DNA from: Mycobacterium kyorinense
GTDB lineage: Bacteria; Actinomycetota; Actinomycetes; Mycobacteriales; Mycobacteriaceae
DNA: 64,000 bases
Reading direction: 5' to 3'
Assembly: GCF_001672775.1 (NCBI RefSeq)
Contig: NZ_LZKJ01000125.1
Location: 55,006-119,005 of the forward strand
Shown here: positions 38,885 through 48,657 of the stretch, in pieces
How positions within the stretch are numbered: position 1 is the first letter of the stretch
How the letters are laid out: each line of letters starts with the position of its first letter
Notes under the pieces: generated by a model
Seen by the model: the letters and a program-made list of their open reading frames with translations, nothing else
What the model was told of the DNA's origin: nothing
Database searches by the model: none
Position numbers and translations under genes: made by a program

Positions 38885-39846
38885 ACACATCACCGATTTT
38901 CGTCGATGTCGACACGGGTGTCGACGATGCGCTGGCACTGGTGTATCTGCTGGCCAGCCCAGAGGCCGAACTGGTGGGCATCGCCTCGACCGGAGGAAAC
39001 GTTGGGGTAGACCAGGTTTGCGAGAACAACCTGGGATTGCTCGACCTATGCCGGGCGGGCGCGATCCCGGTGTCCAAGGGCGCCGGGCAGCCACTGAACT
39101 GTCCGATGTGCCCTCCCGGAAAAGCTCACGGGCCCAACGGGTTAGGGTATGCCGAGCTGCCGCCGTCTGATCGTCCGCTCACCGGCTACGACGCGGCGAG
39201 CGCTTGGGTCCGGGCGGCACGCGCGTATCCCGGCGAGCTGATCGGCGTCGCTACCGGGCCGCTGACCAACCTGGCGTTGGCGTTGCGCGCCGAACCCGCG
39301 CTGCCGACGCTGCTGCGCCGTCTGGTGATCATGGGCGGCGCCTACGACTACCGCGGCAACACCAACCCGGTGGCCGAATGGAACATCAGCGTGGACCCCG
39401 AGGCGGCGGCGGAAGTCTTCGGGAGCTGGGTTGGCGCCGAACGTCTTCCGATTCTGTGCGGGTTGGACCTGACCCAGCACATCGCGATGACACCGGAGCA
39501 CCTGTCGCGGATGGCGACGACGACCCCCAATCCGTTGATCCGGTTCATCGAAGATGCGATGCGGTTCTACTTCGAGGCCCACGCCAACGCCGGCTACGGG
39601 TATCTGGCGCACCTGCATGATCCGCTGGCCGCCGCGGTCGCGTTGGACCCGCAGCTGGTGGCGACCCGACCGGCGACGGTGGACGTCGAGCTGACGGGCA
39701 GCCTGACCCGCGGCATGACAGTGACCGACTGGTCGGGACGTTGGGGTCGAGACCCCAACGCGCTCATCGGCGTTGACGTCGACCCGGTAGTGTTCTTCGA
39801 CCGGTTCATCGAGCGGGTCGGGCTGTTCGCGCGTCAGCTGGGCTGA
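38881..39846 (+). CDS. iunH: Nucleoside hydrolase
   Basis: A 321-residue inosine/uridine-preferring nucleoside hydrolase (Rv3393-like). The Ca-binding signature is FVDVDTGVDDALALVYLL near the N-terminus. VIMGGAYDYRGNTNPVAEWNISVDPEAA carries the ribose-binding Asn and Asp residues, and LHDPLAAAVALDP holds the second metal Asp and leaving-group His region. It splits nucleosides to base and ribose for salvage. GTG start at 38881 within the stop of the dioxygenase gene. It ends 16 nt from the convergent DUF385 gene. Confidence 0.93.
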   Translation: MNTSPIFVDVDTGVDDALALVYLLASPEAELVGIASTGGNVGVDQVCENNLGLLDLCRAGAIPVSKGAGQPLNCPMCPPGKAHGPNGLGYAELPPSDRPLTGYDAASAWVRAARAYPGELIGVATGPLTNLALALRAEPALPTLLRRLVIMGGAYDYRGNTNPVAEWNISVDPEAAAEVFGSWVGAERLPILCGLDLTQHIAMTPEHLSRMATTTPNPLIRFIEDAMRFYFEAHANAGYGYLAHLHDPLAAAVALDPQLVATRPATVDVELTGSLTRGMTVTDWSGRWGRDPNALIGVDVDPVVFFDRFIERVGLFARQLG

Positions 39847-39862
39847 CCCGCGCTCCGGTAAA

Positions 39863-40222
39863 TCAGTTGGCCAGTCGCACGGTGACGGTGACGCGCCCCT
39901 TCTGGTCACGCGTGGCGACCGCATGCCCGGCGCGTTCGCTGCCGTCGAGCAGCAACGTCAGTGGAGCTCCCTCGCCGAGAAAGTTGCGCCACCACGTCTT
40001 TGCCTCCGGCATGTTGACGCCGATGACGACCTCGTCAGCGCTGCGGCGGTATCCCACCGGGATACTGAACCGACGTCCGGACCGCCGTCCGGTATAGCTG
40101 AGCATCGCGATGTTGCGGTTCACCAGCCCGCCGAAGCGTGGCGAGTTGGCCACCGCGGCCACCGGCGCGTTGAAAAGCGGTGCCGCGCGCATCAAGAGTC
40201 GGCCAAGTGTTTGCGGTCGCAC
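39863..40222 (-). CDS. DUF385/F420-dependent nitroreductase-like protein
   Basis: A 119-residue split-barrel protein of the deazaflavin-dependent nitroreductase (Ddn-like) family. The core reads MLSYTGRRSGRRFSIPVGYR, then DEVVIGVNMPEAKTWWRNFL, then AGHAVATRD, which is the family's F420-binding barrel. The GTG at 40222 follows AAAGGAGG at eight bases, which fixes the start well inside a longer open frame. It lies 35 nt downstream of the DUF1772 gene and both are probably controlled by the divergent TetR protein. F420 use is inferred from family. Confidence 0.82.
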   Translation of the reverse strand: MRPQTLGRLLMRAAPLFNAPVAAVANSPRFGGLVNRNIAMLSYTGRRSGRRFSIPVGYRRSADEVVIGVNMPEAKTWWRNFLGEGAPLTLLLDGSERAGHAVATRDQKGRVTVTVRLAN

Positions 40223-40257
40223 GATTGCGACCTCCTTTCCGGTGTGGGCATTGCGGG

Positions 40258-40728
40258 TCAGACGATCATCGTGAGGCACAGCGCTGCGAGCGCAAGTCCC
40301 TGCAACGCGGCACGAACGTTGATGATGCGGTCCCAACCGGACTGCAACACACGCGCGTTCGCCGGGAACTGGCGGCTGATAGCGGCCCGGGTCAGCTGGC
40401 GGTTGATCGGCGCGCTGACCCGCGCATAAAGCACGATCCAAAGCAGCAGCATCACTACCGCGCAGAATGCCGTAATGCTCTGGGCCCATTGACCGGCGAC
40501 CGCGAACAGCGCAGCACTGGCGATGGCGGCCACGGCGCCGAGAACACCGGGCACTGGCATGCGGCGGTCACCGTAGCGATGCACGTTGCCCATCACGGCC
40601 ACCAGGGCACCATCGTCAACGGCGGCCAATGCTGGTCGCTGAACAACCGCGCAGAATACGTCGGTGCCGTACACCACCGCAGTGCCCAGCACCGCGATCA
40701 TCGCCAACACCTCGGCGAGTTCGATCAT
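40258..40728 (-). CDS. DUF1772 membrane protein
   Basis: A 156-residue protein with about four membrane helices (LAMIAVLGTAVVYG, VPGVLGAVAAIASAALFAV, ITAFCAVVMLLLWIVLYA, and a C-terminal ALQGLALAALCLTMIV). The conserved DUF1772 features are a polar loop after helix 1 and the R-x-x-I-N-x-R-A region (WDRIINVRAALQG). Function unknown; relatives are often next to TetR regulators and F420 enzymes. ATG at 40728 preceded by GAGTGAGG. It heads the leftward arm of the TetR divergon. Confidence 0.83.
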   Translation of the reverse strand: MIELAEVLAMIAVLGTAVVYGTDVFCAVVQRPALAAVDDGALVAVMGNVHRYGDRRMPVPGVLGAVAAIASAALFAVAGQWAQSITAFCAVVMLLLWIVLYARVSAPINRQLTRAAISRQFPANARVLQSGWDRIINVRAALQGLALAALCLTMIV

Positions 40729-40753
40729 CGCGCCTCACTCTCAGTCGTAAGGT

Positions 40754-40818
40754 TAGCAATGCTAGCGCTGTCGCATGCGCGCGTCAATAGCACCGCTAGA
40801 TTTCCTAGCGGTGCTATT
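40754..40818. promoter_or_regulatory. Triple operator of the TetR divergon
   Basis: The unit TAGCANNGCTAG occurs at 40754-40765 (TAGCAATGCTAG) and 40788-40799 (TAGCACCGCTAG), and inverted at 40805-40816. The latter two are part of a perfect 14-nt inverted repeat, AATAGCACCGCTAG / CTAGCGGTGCTATT, separated by five bases. The site lies 8 nt upstream of the TetR ATG and in the promoter of DUF1772. It is the likely TetR binding site for both directions. Confidence 0.8.
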
Positions 40819-40825
40819 ATCAGAT

Positions 40826-41416
40826 ATGGCCATCAATGAGCGCCGAGCGCGTGAGCAAGCCGCACGTCGTCGCCTCATCATCAGCGCGGCCCGCGGATTG
40901 GCTGAAACCGAAGGATGGGAAGCGGTTACCACGCGTCGGCTTTCCGAGGAGATCGAATACAGCCAGCCGGTGTTGTACAAGCACTTTTCGGGGATGGACA
41001 GTATCGCCGAGGCCGTGGCGATCGACGGGTTCGACGAACTTGCCGAGGTGCTGTCGCGCGCCCGCCGTGGGCGACGAGGTCCCGAGGCCACGCTGAAACG
41101 AATCGCGCATGCCTATCTCGAGTTCGCTGAAAAGAACCCAGCGCTCTACGACGCAATGTTCACCCGCGCCACCACATTGCGATTCGCTGATGCAGATACC
41201 CCGCCCGAGTTGGTAAAAGGCTTTGCCGAGCTCCGTCAAGCAGTCACGGGAATCGCAGGCCGCCAGGATGTCGACACCCTCGCCGAGGTGCTGTGGGCGG
41301 CGCTGCACGGACTGGTCACGCTCTTCCGCGGCGGCCGATTACGCCCGGAGCAACACGCTGCCCGTGTCGACTTGCTGATAAGCCGGTTCGCTTCGGCAAG
41401 CGCGCGGTCAGGTTGA
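40826..41416 (+). CDS. TetR family transcriptional regulator
   Basis: A 196-residue repressor. The DNA-binding helix-turn-helix spans about 15-60: LIISAARGLAETEGWEAVTTRRLSEE is followed by SQPVLYKHFSGMD, a typical TetR recognition helix. The C-terminal domain (PALYDAMFTRATTLRFADAD, LAEVLWAALHGLVTLFRGG) is the TetR_C_33-like ligand domain. ATG 40826 was chosen over an upstream start because it directly follows the operator; the mRNA is probably nearly leaderless. It is expected to repress itself and the DUF1772-DUF385 pair. Ligand unknown. Confidence 0.88.
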   Translation: MAINERRAREQAARRRLIISAARGLAETEGWEAVTTRRLSEEIEYSQPVLYKHFSGMDSIAEAVAIDGFDELAEVLSRARRGRRGPEATLKRIAHAYLEFAEKNPALYDAMFTRATTLRFADADTPPELVKGFAELRQAVTGIAGRQDVDTLAEVLWAALHGLVTLFRGGRLRPEQHAARVDLLISRFASASARSG

Positions 41417-41441
41417 TGGTGAGACCGGCTCCGACAAACCG

Positions 41442-43007
41442 TCACTCGTAGATCCCCTCCAGATACCAGCGCCGCCGGCGGTAGCACAGCAGCAGCGCCC
41501 TAGCGGGGTCACCGTCGAGCAGGACCTGCGCCCTGGCGGTGCGGCCCTTAGCCCGCTGCGGATCCCACCAGCGTTCGTCGACCGGCCAGGGGCCGGCCCA
41601 CCAGCACAGCCGGTTGTCGCGGCCGCGGGCGGTCAGTCGCGCCGGGTCGGCGGAGAACAATCCGCGGCTGGTCACCCGTACCGGATTGCCGTGCGTGTCA
41701 AACAATTCCACTGGGTCGTCGAGCAACACCGTCGGTGAGGGCTCCGGCAGCTGACCCGGCCATGGCTGACGCGGGTCGGCCTGCGGCACCGGCTCGTCGC
41801 CCAGCGGCGTGAAGGTGATGCGTTCGCCCGGCCCGCGCCCGCCAGACAGGACCGGCACCTGCACCGCCTCCGGCCCGAGCAGACCCTGCACCCGCACCAG
41901 CGCCCGGCGGGCGCGCAACCGGTCGTCGTCGCCGAGTCCACCCCATAACGGCAACTGCAGCGCCCCGGCCGAGATCACCTCCACCGCCTGCAGCCGCAGC
42001 AGCGTCACCGGCGCGGTGGGGCGATCGCCGGCGGTCCGCTTGTTCAACCACCCGTCCAGCTGCCAGCGCACCCGGTCGGCGGTGGCGTCCTCGGTCAACG
42101 GCTCGGCGCAACGCCATACCCGTTGCAGCTCTTCGCCGTTGGCGGTGACGGCGTGAATGGCCAGCTTGGTGCATCCCACCCCGGCGCCCATCAACGTCTG
42201 ATGCAGCGCGCTGGCCAACGAGCGGCCGGCGAAGGCTGCGGCGTCGACCCGATCGACCGGCGGGTCGCAGTGCAGGACGGCATCGAATTCCTGCGGTAAC
42301 TCCCGTCCGGATGGCCCACGCTCCGGCTCACCGCGGGCAAACCGGTGCGCGATCACCGCATCGGTACCGAACCTCGACGCCACGTCGGTACGCGACAAGG
42401 CGGCGAACTGCCCAATCGTGCGAATTCCCATCCGCCACAACAGGTCCGCCAGGTCGTCGCGGCCGGGACCGGACAGGCTGGGCTCGGTGGCGAGCTGGCG
42501 GATCGACAACACCGACAGGAACCGCGCGTCGTGTCCCGGTTGCACGACTCGGCCCGCACGGGCAGCAAAGACCGCGGTCGACAACTGGTCGGCGATTCCG
42601 ACCTGACATTCGGCGCCGGCGGCGGCCACCGCGTCGATCAGCCGCTCGGAGGCAGCCTGTTCGGATCCGAAGAAGCGGGCCGCCCCGCGCACCGGCACCG
42701 CCACCAGCCCGGGCCGCAGCACCTCGGCGCGCGGCACCAAATCGTCGATCGCGGCGACGACGCCTTCGAAGAAGCGGGCGTCGCGGTCGGCGTCGGCGGC
42801 CACCACGTGCAGTTGCGGACAGCGCGCAACCGCTTCCCGTCGCCGCAGCGCACGTCGCACCCCCGCCGCACGGGCGGCCGACGAACAGGCGATCACCCGG
42901 TTGGCCAGAGTGACCGCGACCAGCGCCGTCGCGGGCAGGCCGGCGGCCGCCGCTGCGGCCACCGCCGGCCAATCCATACACCAGATCGCCAGCACCCGCG
43001 AGGCCAT
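41442..43007 (-). CDS. imuB: ImuB, inactive Y-family polymerase adaptor of the mutasome
   Basis: A 521-residue Y-family-like protein (Rv3394c-like). The N-terminus reads LAIWCMDWPAVAAAAAAG where active DinB proteins have the metal-binding DMDAFFA, so the catalytic acids are missing, as known for ImuB. The palm/finger region continues with IACSSAARAAGVRRALRRRE. A beta-clamp-binding motif QLPLWG lies near residue 345. ImuB links DnaE2 to the clamp. ATG 43007 starts five bases after the imuA' stop. The C-terminal 100 residues contain the ImuB-specific region ending RRWYLEGIYE. Confidence 0.95.
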   Translation of the reverse strand: MASRVLAIWCMDWPAVAAAAAAGLPATALVAVTLANRVIACSSAARAAGVRRALRRREAVARCPQLHVVAADADRDARFFEGVVAAIDDLVPRAEVLRPGLVAVPVRGAARFFGSEQAASERLIDAVAAAGAECQVGIADQLSTAVFAARAGRVVQPGHDARFLSVLSIRQLATEPSLSGPGRDDLADLLWRMGIRTIGQFAALSRTDVASRFGTDAVIAHRFARGEPERGPSGRELPQEFDAVLHCDPPVDRVDAAAFAGRSLASALHQTLMGAGVGCTKLAIHAVTANGEELQRVWRCAEPLTEDATADRVRWQLDGWLNKRTAGDRPTAPVTLLRLQAVEVISAGALQLPLWGGLGDDDRLRARRALVRVQGLLGPEAVQVPVLSGGRGPGERITFTPLGDEPVPQADPRQPWPGQLPEPSPTVLLDDPVELFDTHGNPVRVTSRGLFSADPARLTARGRDNRLCWWAGPWPVDERWWDPQRAKGRTARAQVLLDGDPARALLLCYRRRRWYLEGIYE

Positions 43008-43011
43008 CGAA

Positions 43012-43647
43012 CTAACCCGCCCGTATCCGCCCAACCATTCGGCCTCGCCCGCCTACCCGGCTGACCTGGAGCCGCACCTGCCCGATACGGCCAAAACCTG
43101 GCACGCCGGTCTCATAACCGCAGACCCGAGCCTCCAGCCGCAGCGGCGCTCCCTGCCAATCGCCGTCGGTGACCAGCAGCGTGCAGCCTTTCTGGTGCGC
43201 GCGGGCCACCACCGCCCGCGCCCGGGTCAACGGCACCGAGCGTCCACCCAGCCCGAGGACCACCAGATCCATTCCGTCCATCAGCACCGCGGCCACCTCG
43301 ACCGGGTCGGTTCCGGCATCCGGTATCACCGCGAGCCGGCTCAGGTCCGCGCCCATCTCCACGGCGGCCAGCAGCCCGATATCCGGCTGGCCGACGATCG
43401 CCGCGTTGCCGCCGTCGGCCGTCACCGCGGCCACCATGCTCAGCGGCAGCGACCGGGCCCCCGACAGCACCGCCACCGTCCCGCGGGGCAACGCGTCGGG
43501 CAGCACATCGGCCAGCAACGGCGGGACCGGCAACCTGGCCTCTGACTCCGCCTGCCGCCCGGAGCCGACCTTCCCCGACACCGCCGCCATCTGCCGGCGC
43601 AGCAGTTTCAGCTGCTCAGCGCGGTCATCAACTGCAGCGGTCGGCAT
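43012..43647 (-). CDS. imuA': ImuA', RecA-like mutasome subunit
   Basis: A 211-residue protein resembling mycobacterial ImuA' (Rv3395c). It has a degenerate RecA-like fold: [21 protein letters not shown] lies at the Walker A position but without the GKT lysine. [15 protein letters not shown] is the Walker B-like strand, and [20 protein letters not shown] resembles the RecA L-region of SulA/ImuA. ATG 43647 has GAGGGA upstream; an in-frame GTG lies four codons earlier. It needs ImuB and DnaE2 for damage-induced mutagenesis. The transcript starts at a LexA box 16 nt upstream. Confidence 0.9.
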   Translation of the reverse strand: MPTAAVDDRAEQLKLLRRQMAAVSGKVGSGRQAESEARLPVPPLLADVLPDALPRGTVAVLSGARSLPLSMVAAVTADGGNAAIVGQPDIGLLAAVEMGADLSRLAVIPDAGTDPVEVAAVLMDGMDLVVLGLGGRSVPLTRARAVVARAHQKGCTLLVTDGDWQGAPLRLEARVCGYETGVPGFGRIGQVRLQVSRVGGRGRMVGRIRAG

Positions 43648-43663
43648 AAAATCCCTCACGTTC

Positions 43664-43679
43664 TCGAATGTATGTTCGA
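43664..43679 (-). promoter_or_regulatory. LexA (SOS) box of imuA'-imuB
   Basis: TCGAATGTATGTTCGA matches the mycobacterial LexA consensus with one mismatch and nearly repeats the dnaE2 box. It is 16 nt from the imuA' ATG, so the two mutasome units are induced together. The following 199 nt up to the guaA stop hold no recognisable gene; M. tuberculosis has the SOS-induced membrane gene Rv3395A there. Confidence 0.9.
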
Positions 43680-43878
43680 TACCGATGAGTCAACACCGGC
43701 CCACCGACAACCGTCAAGCAACGCAAGAGGCTGCTTTATGCGGTCGGTGCTGGTGGGGCAAATGGTGCTTCGATACGCCGCGAAAGTGCGACTGCCGACG
43801 CATCGCCCGAGAAGAGGCGTCGGTAGTTGCACTCTCGCGAACACGGGGGCCCGGCCGCTGCGTCGAAACTGCAGTCAG

Positions 43879-45432
43879 CTACTCCCACTCGATGGTGCCG
43901 GGCGGCTTGCTGGTGATGTCCAGCACCACCCGGTTGACCTCGACGACCTCGTTGGTGATCCGGGTGGAAATGCGCTCCAGCACCTCGTAGGGCACCCGCG
44001 TCCAGTCGGCTGTCATGGCGTCCTCGCTGGACACCGGCCGCAGCACGATCGGATGCCCGTAGGTACGGCCATCGCCCTGCACGCCCACCGAGCGGACGTC
44101 GGCCAGCAGCACCACCGGGCACTGCCAGATCTGGGTGTCAAGGCTCGCCACGGTCAACTCCTCGCGCGCGATCGCATCGGCGCGCCGCAGCGTCTCTAGC
44201 CGCGCCGCGGTGACCTCGCCGACGATCCGAATCCCCAGCCCCGGCCCCGGAAAGGGTTGGCGTGCAACGATTTCCTCCGGCAGACCCAACTCCCGTCCGA
44301 CCGCTCGCACCTCGTCTTTGAACAGCAATCGCAACGGCTCGACGAGTTTGAACTTCAAATCATCGGGCAATCCGCCGACATTGTGGTGGCTTTTGATGTT
44401 CGCAGCGCCGGTGCCGCCACCGGACTCCACCACGTCCGGATACAGCGTGCCCTGCACCAAAAAGTCAATCTCGGTGTCGCCCATGACATCTCGCACCGCG
44501 CCTTCGAACGCCCGGATGAACTGGCGGCCGATGATCTTGCGTTTGCCTTCGGGGTTGGTCACCCCCGACAGCGCCTCGAGGAAGGTCTGCGCCGCGTCGA
44601 CGGTGACCAGGTTGGCGCCGGTGGCGGCCACGAAGTCGCGCTGCACCTGCGCGCGCTCGCCGGCCCGCAGCAGCCCGTGGTCGACGAAAACACAGGTCAA
44701 CCGGTCACCGATGGCACGCTGCACCAACGCCGCGGCCACCGCCGAATCGACCCCGCCCGACAGCCCGCAGATCGCGTGGCCGTCGCCGATCTGCTCGGAC
44801 ACCTGCTCGACCAGCGCGCTGGCGATGTTGGCCGGCGTCCAATCCGCGCCGAGGCCGGCGAAGTCGTGCAGGAAGCGGCTGAGTACCTGCTGCCCGTGCG
44901 GGGTGTGCATCACTTCGGGGTGGTATTGCACGCCGGCCAGCCGTCGGGCCCGGTCCTCGAAGCCGGCGACCGGCGAACTGGCGCTGGTGGCCACCACCTC
45001 GAATCCGTCCGGTGCGGCGGTGACGGCGTCCCGATGACTCATCCACACCGGCTGGTTATCCGGCAGGTCCGAATGCAGTTCGCCGCCAAGCACTTTCAAT
45101 TGAGTCCGGCCGTATTCACTGGTCCCGGTGGGCGCGACGGTACCACCGAGCGCCTGGGCCATGGCCTGGAAGCCGTAGCAGATCCCGAACACCGGCAGCC
45201 CCAGGTCGAACAGGGCCGGATCGAGCTGCGGCGCCTGCTCGGCGTACACGCTGGCCGGCCCGCCGGAGAGCACCAGCGCCTGCGGGTCGCGGGCCTTGAT
45301 CTCCTCGACCGAGGCGGTGTGTGGAATGACTTCGGAGAACACCCGGGCCTCGCGCACCCGGCGGGCGATCAACTGGGCGTACTGCGCGCCGAAATCGACG
45401 ACCAACACAGGGCGGGGCGATGCTGACTGCAC
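43879..45432 (-). CDS. guaA: GMP synthase (glutamine-hydrolysing)
   Basis: Converts XMP to GMP with glutamine and ATP. A 517-residue bifunctional protein. The class I amidotransferase domain has [18 protein letters not shown] with the Cys nucleophile and [11 protein letters not shown] with the His. The ATP-pyrophosphatase domain has the P-loop [15 protein letters not shown], and the C-terminal dimerisation domain includes [18 protein letters not shown]. The end KPPGTIEWE is the usual GuaA C-terminus. ATG/GTG start at 45432. With guaB2 and guaB3 8-10 kb away, the window holds most of the guanine branch. Confidence 0.97.
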   Translation of the reverse strand: MQSASPRPVLVVDFGAQYAQLIARRVREARVFSEVIPHTASVEEIKARDPQALVLSGGPASVYAEQAPQLDPALFDLGLPVFGICYGFQAMAQALGGTVAPTGTSEYGRTQLKVLGGELHSDLPDNQPVWMSHRDAVTAAPDGFEVVATSASSPVAGFEDRARRLAGVQYHPEVMHTPHGQQVLSRFLHDFAGLGADWTPANIASALVEQVSEQIGDGHAICGLSGGVDSAVAAALVQRAIGDRLTCVFVDHGLLRAGERAQVQRDFVAATGANLVTVDAAQTFLEALSGVTNPEGKRKIIGRQFIRAFEGAVRDVMGDTEIDFLVQGTLYPDVVESGGGTGAANIKSHHNVGGLPDDLKFKLVEPLRLLFKDEVRAVGRELGLPEEIVARQPFPGPGLGIRIVGEVTAARLETLRRADAIAREELTVASLDTQIWQCPVVLLADVRSVGVQGDGRTYGHPIVLRPVSSEDAMTADWTRVPYEVLERISTRITNEVVEVNRVVLDITSKPPGTIEWE

Positions 45433-45525
45433 CGGCCCAGTCTAGTGAGCGGCCCTTGGCGAAACGCTGCCTGCCGATCACCGGCATGGTGAAGTGGTAG
45501 TGCCCCAACTGAAAGGAGGTCTGCT

Positions 45526-46263
45526 GTGCTGGGTCTGCCGGAAAAGGTGCATGCCTGTCTGTTCGACCTCGATGGTGTCCTCACCGACACCGCGAGCGTG
45601 CACACCAAAGCCTGGAAGACCATGTTCGACGACTACCTTCGCCGGCGCTCCGAGCGCACCGGCGAGGAATTCGTGCCGTTCGACCCGGCCGCCGACTATC
45701 GGCAGTACGTGGACGGCAAGAAACGCGAGGACGGTGTCCGGTCCTTTTTGGACAGTCGCGGCATCGAGCTGCCCGAGGGCGGCCCCGACGATCCCGCCGA
45801 CGCCGAGACCGTGCACGGCCTGGGCAACCGCAAGAACGAGGCGTTTCAGCAGACCCTGCGCGATGACGGCGTCGAGGTGTTCGACGGGTCGCGGCGCTAC
45901 CTGGAAGCCGTCGCGGACGCCGGCCTGGCGGTGGCGGTGGTGTCGTCCAGCGCCAACACCCGCGAGGTGCTCGAAGTGACCGGCCTGGACCGGTTCGTCC
46001 AGCAGCGCGTCGACGGGGTAACTCTGCGCGAAGAGCACATCGCGGGCAAGCCCGCCCCGGACTCGTTTCTGCGGGCAGCCGAGCTGCTGCAGGTGGACGC
46101 CGACGCGGCCGCGGTGTTCGAGGACGCGCTGTCGGGTGTGGCCGCCGGTCGCGCCGGAAACTTCGGGTTCGTGGTCGGCGTCGACCGGGTGGGACAGGCC
46201 GAGGAGTTGCGCCGCGACGGCGCCGACGTCGTCGTCACCGACCTGGCGGAGCTGCTGTCATGA
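45526..46263 (+). CDS. HAD hydrolase, beta-phosphoglucomutase family
   Basis: A 245-residue HAD protein (Rv3400-like). Nucleophile Asp is in [20 protein letters not shown] near residue 15, motif II is [13 protein letters not shown], the lysine is in [11 protein letters not shown] and the Mg-binding acids are in [24 protein letters not shown]. It is expected to interconvert beta-glucose 1-phosphate and glucose 6-phosphate. GTG start with AAAGGAGG eight bases upstream. It overlaps the GH65 gene by ATGA, and such pairs are known to feed glucose 1-phosphate from a disaccharide phosphorylase to glycolysis. Confidence 0.93.
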   Translation: MLGLPEKVHACLFDLDGVLTDTASVHTKAWKTMFDDYLRRRSERTGEEFVPFDPAADYRQYVDGKKREDGVRSFLDSRGIELPEGGPDDPADAETVHGLGNRKNEAFQQTLRDDGVEVFDGSRRYLEAVADAGLAVAVVSSSANTREVLEVTGLDRFVQQRVDGVTLREEHIAGKPAPDSFLRAAELLQVDADAAAVFEDALSGVAAGRAGNFGFVVGVDRVGQAEELRRDGADVVVTDLAELLS

Positions 46264-48650
46264 TCACCGATGAGGACTTCCCCGTCGAGCCCTGGCAGGT
46301 GCGCGAAACGCGGCTCGACCTGAACGTGCTGGCCCAGTCGGAATCCTTGTTTGCGCTGTCCAACGGCCACATCGGGTTGCGCGGCAATCTCGACGAAGGC
46401 GAGCCGCACGGCCTGCCGGGCACCTACCTGAATTCGTTTTACGAAGTACGGCCATTGCCGTACGCCGAAGCCGGCTTCGGGTATCCGGAGGCCGGCCAGA
46501 CGGTCGTCGACGTCACCAACGGCAAGATCCTGCGCCTGATGGTCGACGACGAGTTGTTCGACGTCCGCTACGGCGAACTGCTCGCCCACGAGCGGATTCT
46601 CGACCTGAGGGCCGGAACGCTGACCCGTCACGCGCACTGGCGCTCGCCGGCGGGCAAGCAGGTGAAGGTGGTGTCCACCCGGCTGGTGTCGCTGGACCAG
46701 CGCAGCGTGGCGGCGATCGAATATGTCGTCGAGGCGCTCGACGAATTCGTCCGCGTGACAGTGCAATCCGAGCTCGTCGCCAACGAGGACCAGCCGCAGA
46801 CCTCAGCCGATCCGCGGGTGTCGGCCGTGCTGGACGAACCACTGGAGGCCGTCGACCACGAAAGCACCACCGACCACCGGGCCATGCTGATGCACCGCAC
46901 CCGGGGCAGCGGGCTGATGATGGCCGCGGTGATGGACCACGAAATCGATGTTCCCGGACGCGTCGAGGCCTCCACCGAAGCGCGTCCCGACCTGGCCCGG
47001 ACGACGATCATCTGCGGGCTTCGCCCGGGCCAGAAACTGCGCATCGTCAAATATCTGGCCTATGGCTGGTCGAGTCTGCGCTCGCGGCCGGCCTTGCGTG
47101 ACCAGGCGGCGGGCGCCATCACCGGCGCCCGCTATGTAGGCTGGCAGGGGCTGCTGGACGCCCAACGCGAATATCTCGACGACTTCTGGGACAGCGCCGA
47201 CGTGGAGGTCGACGGCGACGCCGACAGCCAACAGGCGGTGCGGTTCGGGCTGTTCCACATCCTGCAGGCCAGTGCACGCGCCGAACAGCGCGCGATCCCC
47301 AGCAAGGGGCTGACCGGCACCGGCTATGACGGCCACGCCTTTTGGGACACCGAGGGATTCGTTCTGCCAGTTCTGACCTACACCGCGCCGCACGCGGCAG
47401 CCGATGCGCTGCGGTGGCGGGCTTCGACACTGGACCTCGCCAAGGAGCGGGCAGAAGAGCTCGGTCTCGACGGCGCGGCCTTTCCCTGGCGGACGATCCG
47501 CGGCCAGGAGTGCTCGGGCTACTGGCCGGCCGGCACTGCGGCCTTTCACATCAACGCCGCGATCGCGATGGCCTTCGAGCGGTATCGCGTCGTCACCGGC
47601 GACCAGTCGTTGGAAGAGGACTGCGGGCTGGCGGTGCTGATCGAAACCGCCCGGCTGTGGCGCTCGCTGGGACACCACGACCGGCATGGCGTGTGGCATC
47701 TCGACGGGGTCACCGGCCCCGACGAGTACACCGCGATCGTCCGGGACAACGTGTTCACGAATTTGATGGCCTCACACAATCTGCGCACCGCGGCCGATGC
47801 GTGTGCCCGCCACGTCGAGGCGGCCCAGGCGATGGGCGTCACTACCGAGGAGATGGCTGCCTGGCGAGACGCCGCCGACGCCGCGCATATCCCCTACGAC
47901 GAGGACCTGGGCGTGCACCAGCAGTGTGAGGGCTTTACCACCTTCGCGGAGTGGGACTTTGAAGCAAACACCACTTACCCATTGTTGCTGCACAAGCCGT
48001 ATGTGCGGCTCTATCCGGCGCAGGTGATCAAGCAGGCCGATCTGGTGTTGGCGATGCAGTGGCAAAGCCACGCGTTCACCCCGGAGGAAAAGGCCCGCAA
48101 TGTCGACTATTACGAACGGCGCACCGTGCGCGATTCGTCACTGTCGGCGTGCATCCAGGCGGTGATGTGCGCCGAGGTGGGGCATCTGGATTTGGCTCAC
48201 GACTACGCCTTTGAGGCCGGGCTCATCGACCTGCGGGATCTGCACCACAACAGCCGCGACGGTCTGCACATGGCCTCGCTGGCCGGGGCGTGGACTGCGT
48301 TGGTCGCGGGTTTCGGTGGGCTGCGCGACGACGAGGGCATCCTCTCGCTGGACCCCGCACTGCCCGACGGTATTTCGTGTCTACGATTCCGGTTGCGGTG
48401 GAAGGGTTTTCGGCTGACGGTCTGCGTATCGCACGACGACGTCACCTATACGCTGCGCGACGGGCCCGACGGTGAGTTGACGATCCGCCACGCCGGGGAA
48501 GATCTCAAGCTGTCGACCAGCGAGCCGTCGACCATTGGTCTCCGGCGCCGGGAGCCGCTGTTGCCCACCCCGCACCAGCCGCCGAACCGTGAGCCCACGC
48601 ATCGGCGCATGATCCGGTCCCAGGGACAGACCGTCAGTCCGACGACCTGA
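46260..48650 (+). CDS. Glycoside hydrolase family 65 disaccharide phosphorylase
   Basis: A 796-residue GH65 protein (Rv3401-like). The N-terminal beta-sandwich ([26 protein letters not shown]) precedes the (alpha/alpha)6 barrel. The catalytic Glu is in [19 protein letters not shown], and the phosphate/substrate region includes [11 protein letters not shown] and [18 protein letters not shown]. Family members phosphorolyse trehalose, maltose or kojibiose with inversion, giving beta-glucose 1-phosphate, the substrate of the coupled mutase. Which disaccharide is used cannot be read from sequence by eye; trehalose is the natural guess in a mycobacterium. The C-terminal 30 residues after RRREPLLP are a disordered extension. 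Confidence 0.92.
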   Translation: MITDEDFPVEPWQVRETRLDLNVLAQSESLFALSNGHIGLRGNLDEGEPHGLPGTYLNSFYEVRPLPYAEAGFGYPEAGQTVVDVTNGKILRLMVDDELFDVRYGELLAHERILDLRAGTLTRHAHWRSPAGKQVKVVSTRLVSLDQRSVAAIEYVVEALDEFVRVTVQSELVANEDQPQTSADPRVSAVLDEPLEAVDHESTTDHRAMLMHRTRGSGLMMAAVMDHEIDVPGRVEASTEARPDLARTTIICGLRPGQKLRIVKYLAYGWSSLRSRPALRDQAAGAITGARYVGWQGLLDAQREYLDDFWDSADVEVDGDADSQQAVRFGLFHILQASARAEQRAIPSKGLTGTGYDGHAFWDTEGFVLPVLTYTAPHAAADALRWRASTLDLAKERAEELGLDGAAFPWRTIRGQECSGYWPAGTAAFHINAAIAMAFERYRVVTGDQSLEEDCGLAVLIETARLWRSLGHHDRHGVWHLDGVTGPDEYTAIVRDNVFTNLMASHNLRTAADACARHVEAAQAMGVTTEEMAAWRDAADAAHIPYDEDLGVHQQCEGFTTFAEWDFEANTTYPLLLHKPYVRLYPAQVIKQADLVLAMQWQSHAFTPEEKARNVDYYERRTVRDSSLSACIQAVMCAEVGHLDLAHDYAFEAGLIDLRDLHHNSRDGLHMASLAGAWTALVAGFGGLRDDEGILSLDPALPDGISCLRFRLRWKGFRLTVCVSHDDVTYTLRDGPDGELTIRHAGEDLKLSTSEPSTIGLRRREPLLPTPHQPPNREPTHRRMIRSQGQTVSPTT

Positions 48651-48657
48651 TCGGCGC

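Noticed and set aside
43680..43878. Counterpart of the SOS-induced membrane gene Rv3395A
   Set aside because: No open frame with membrane segments is found in these 199 nt.
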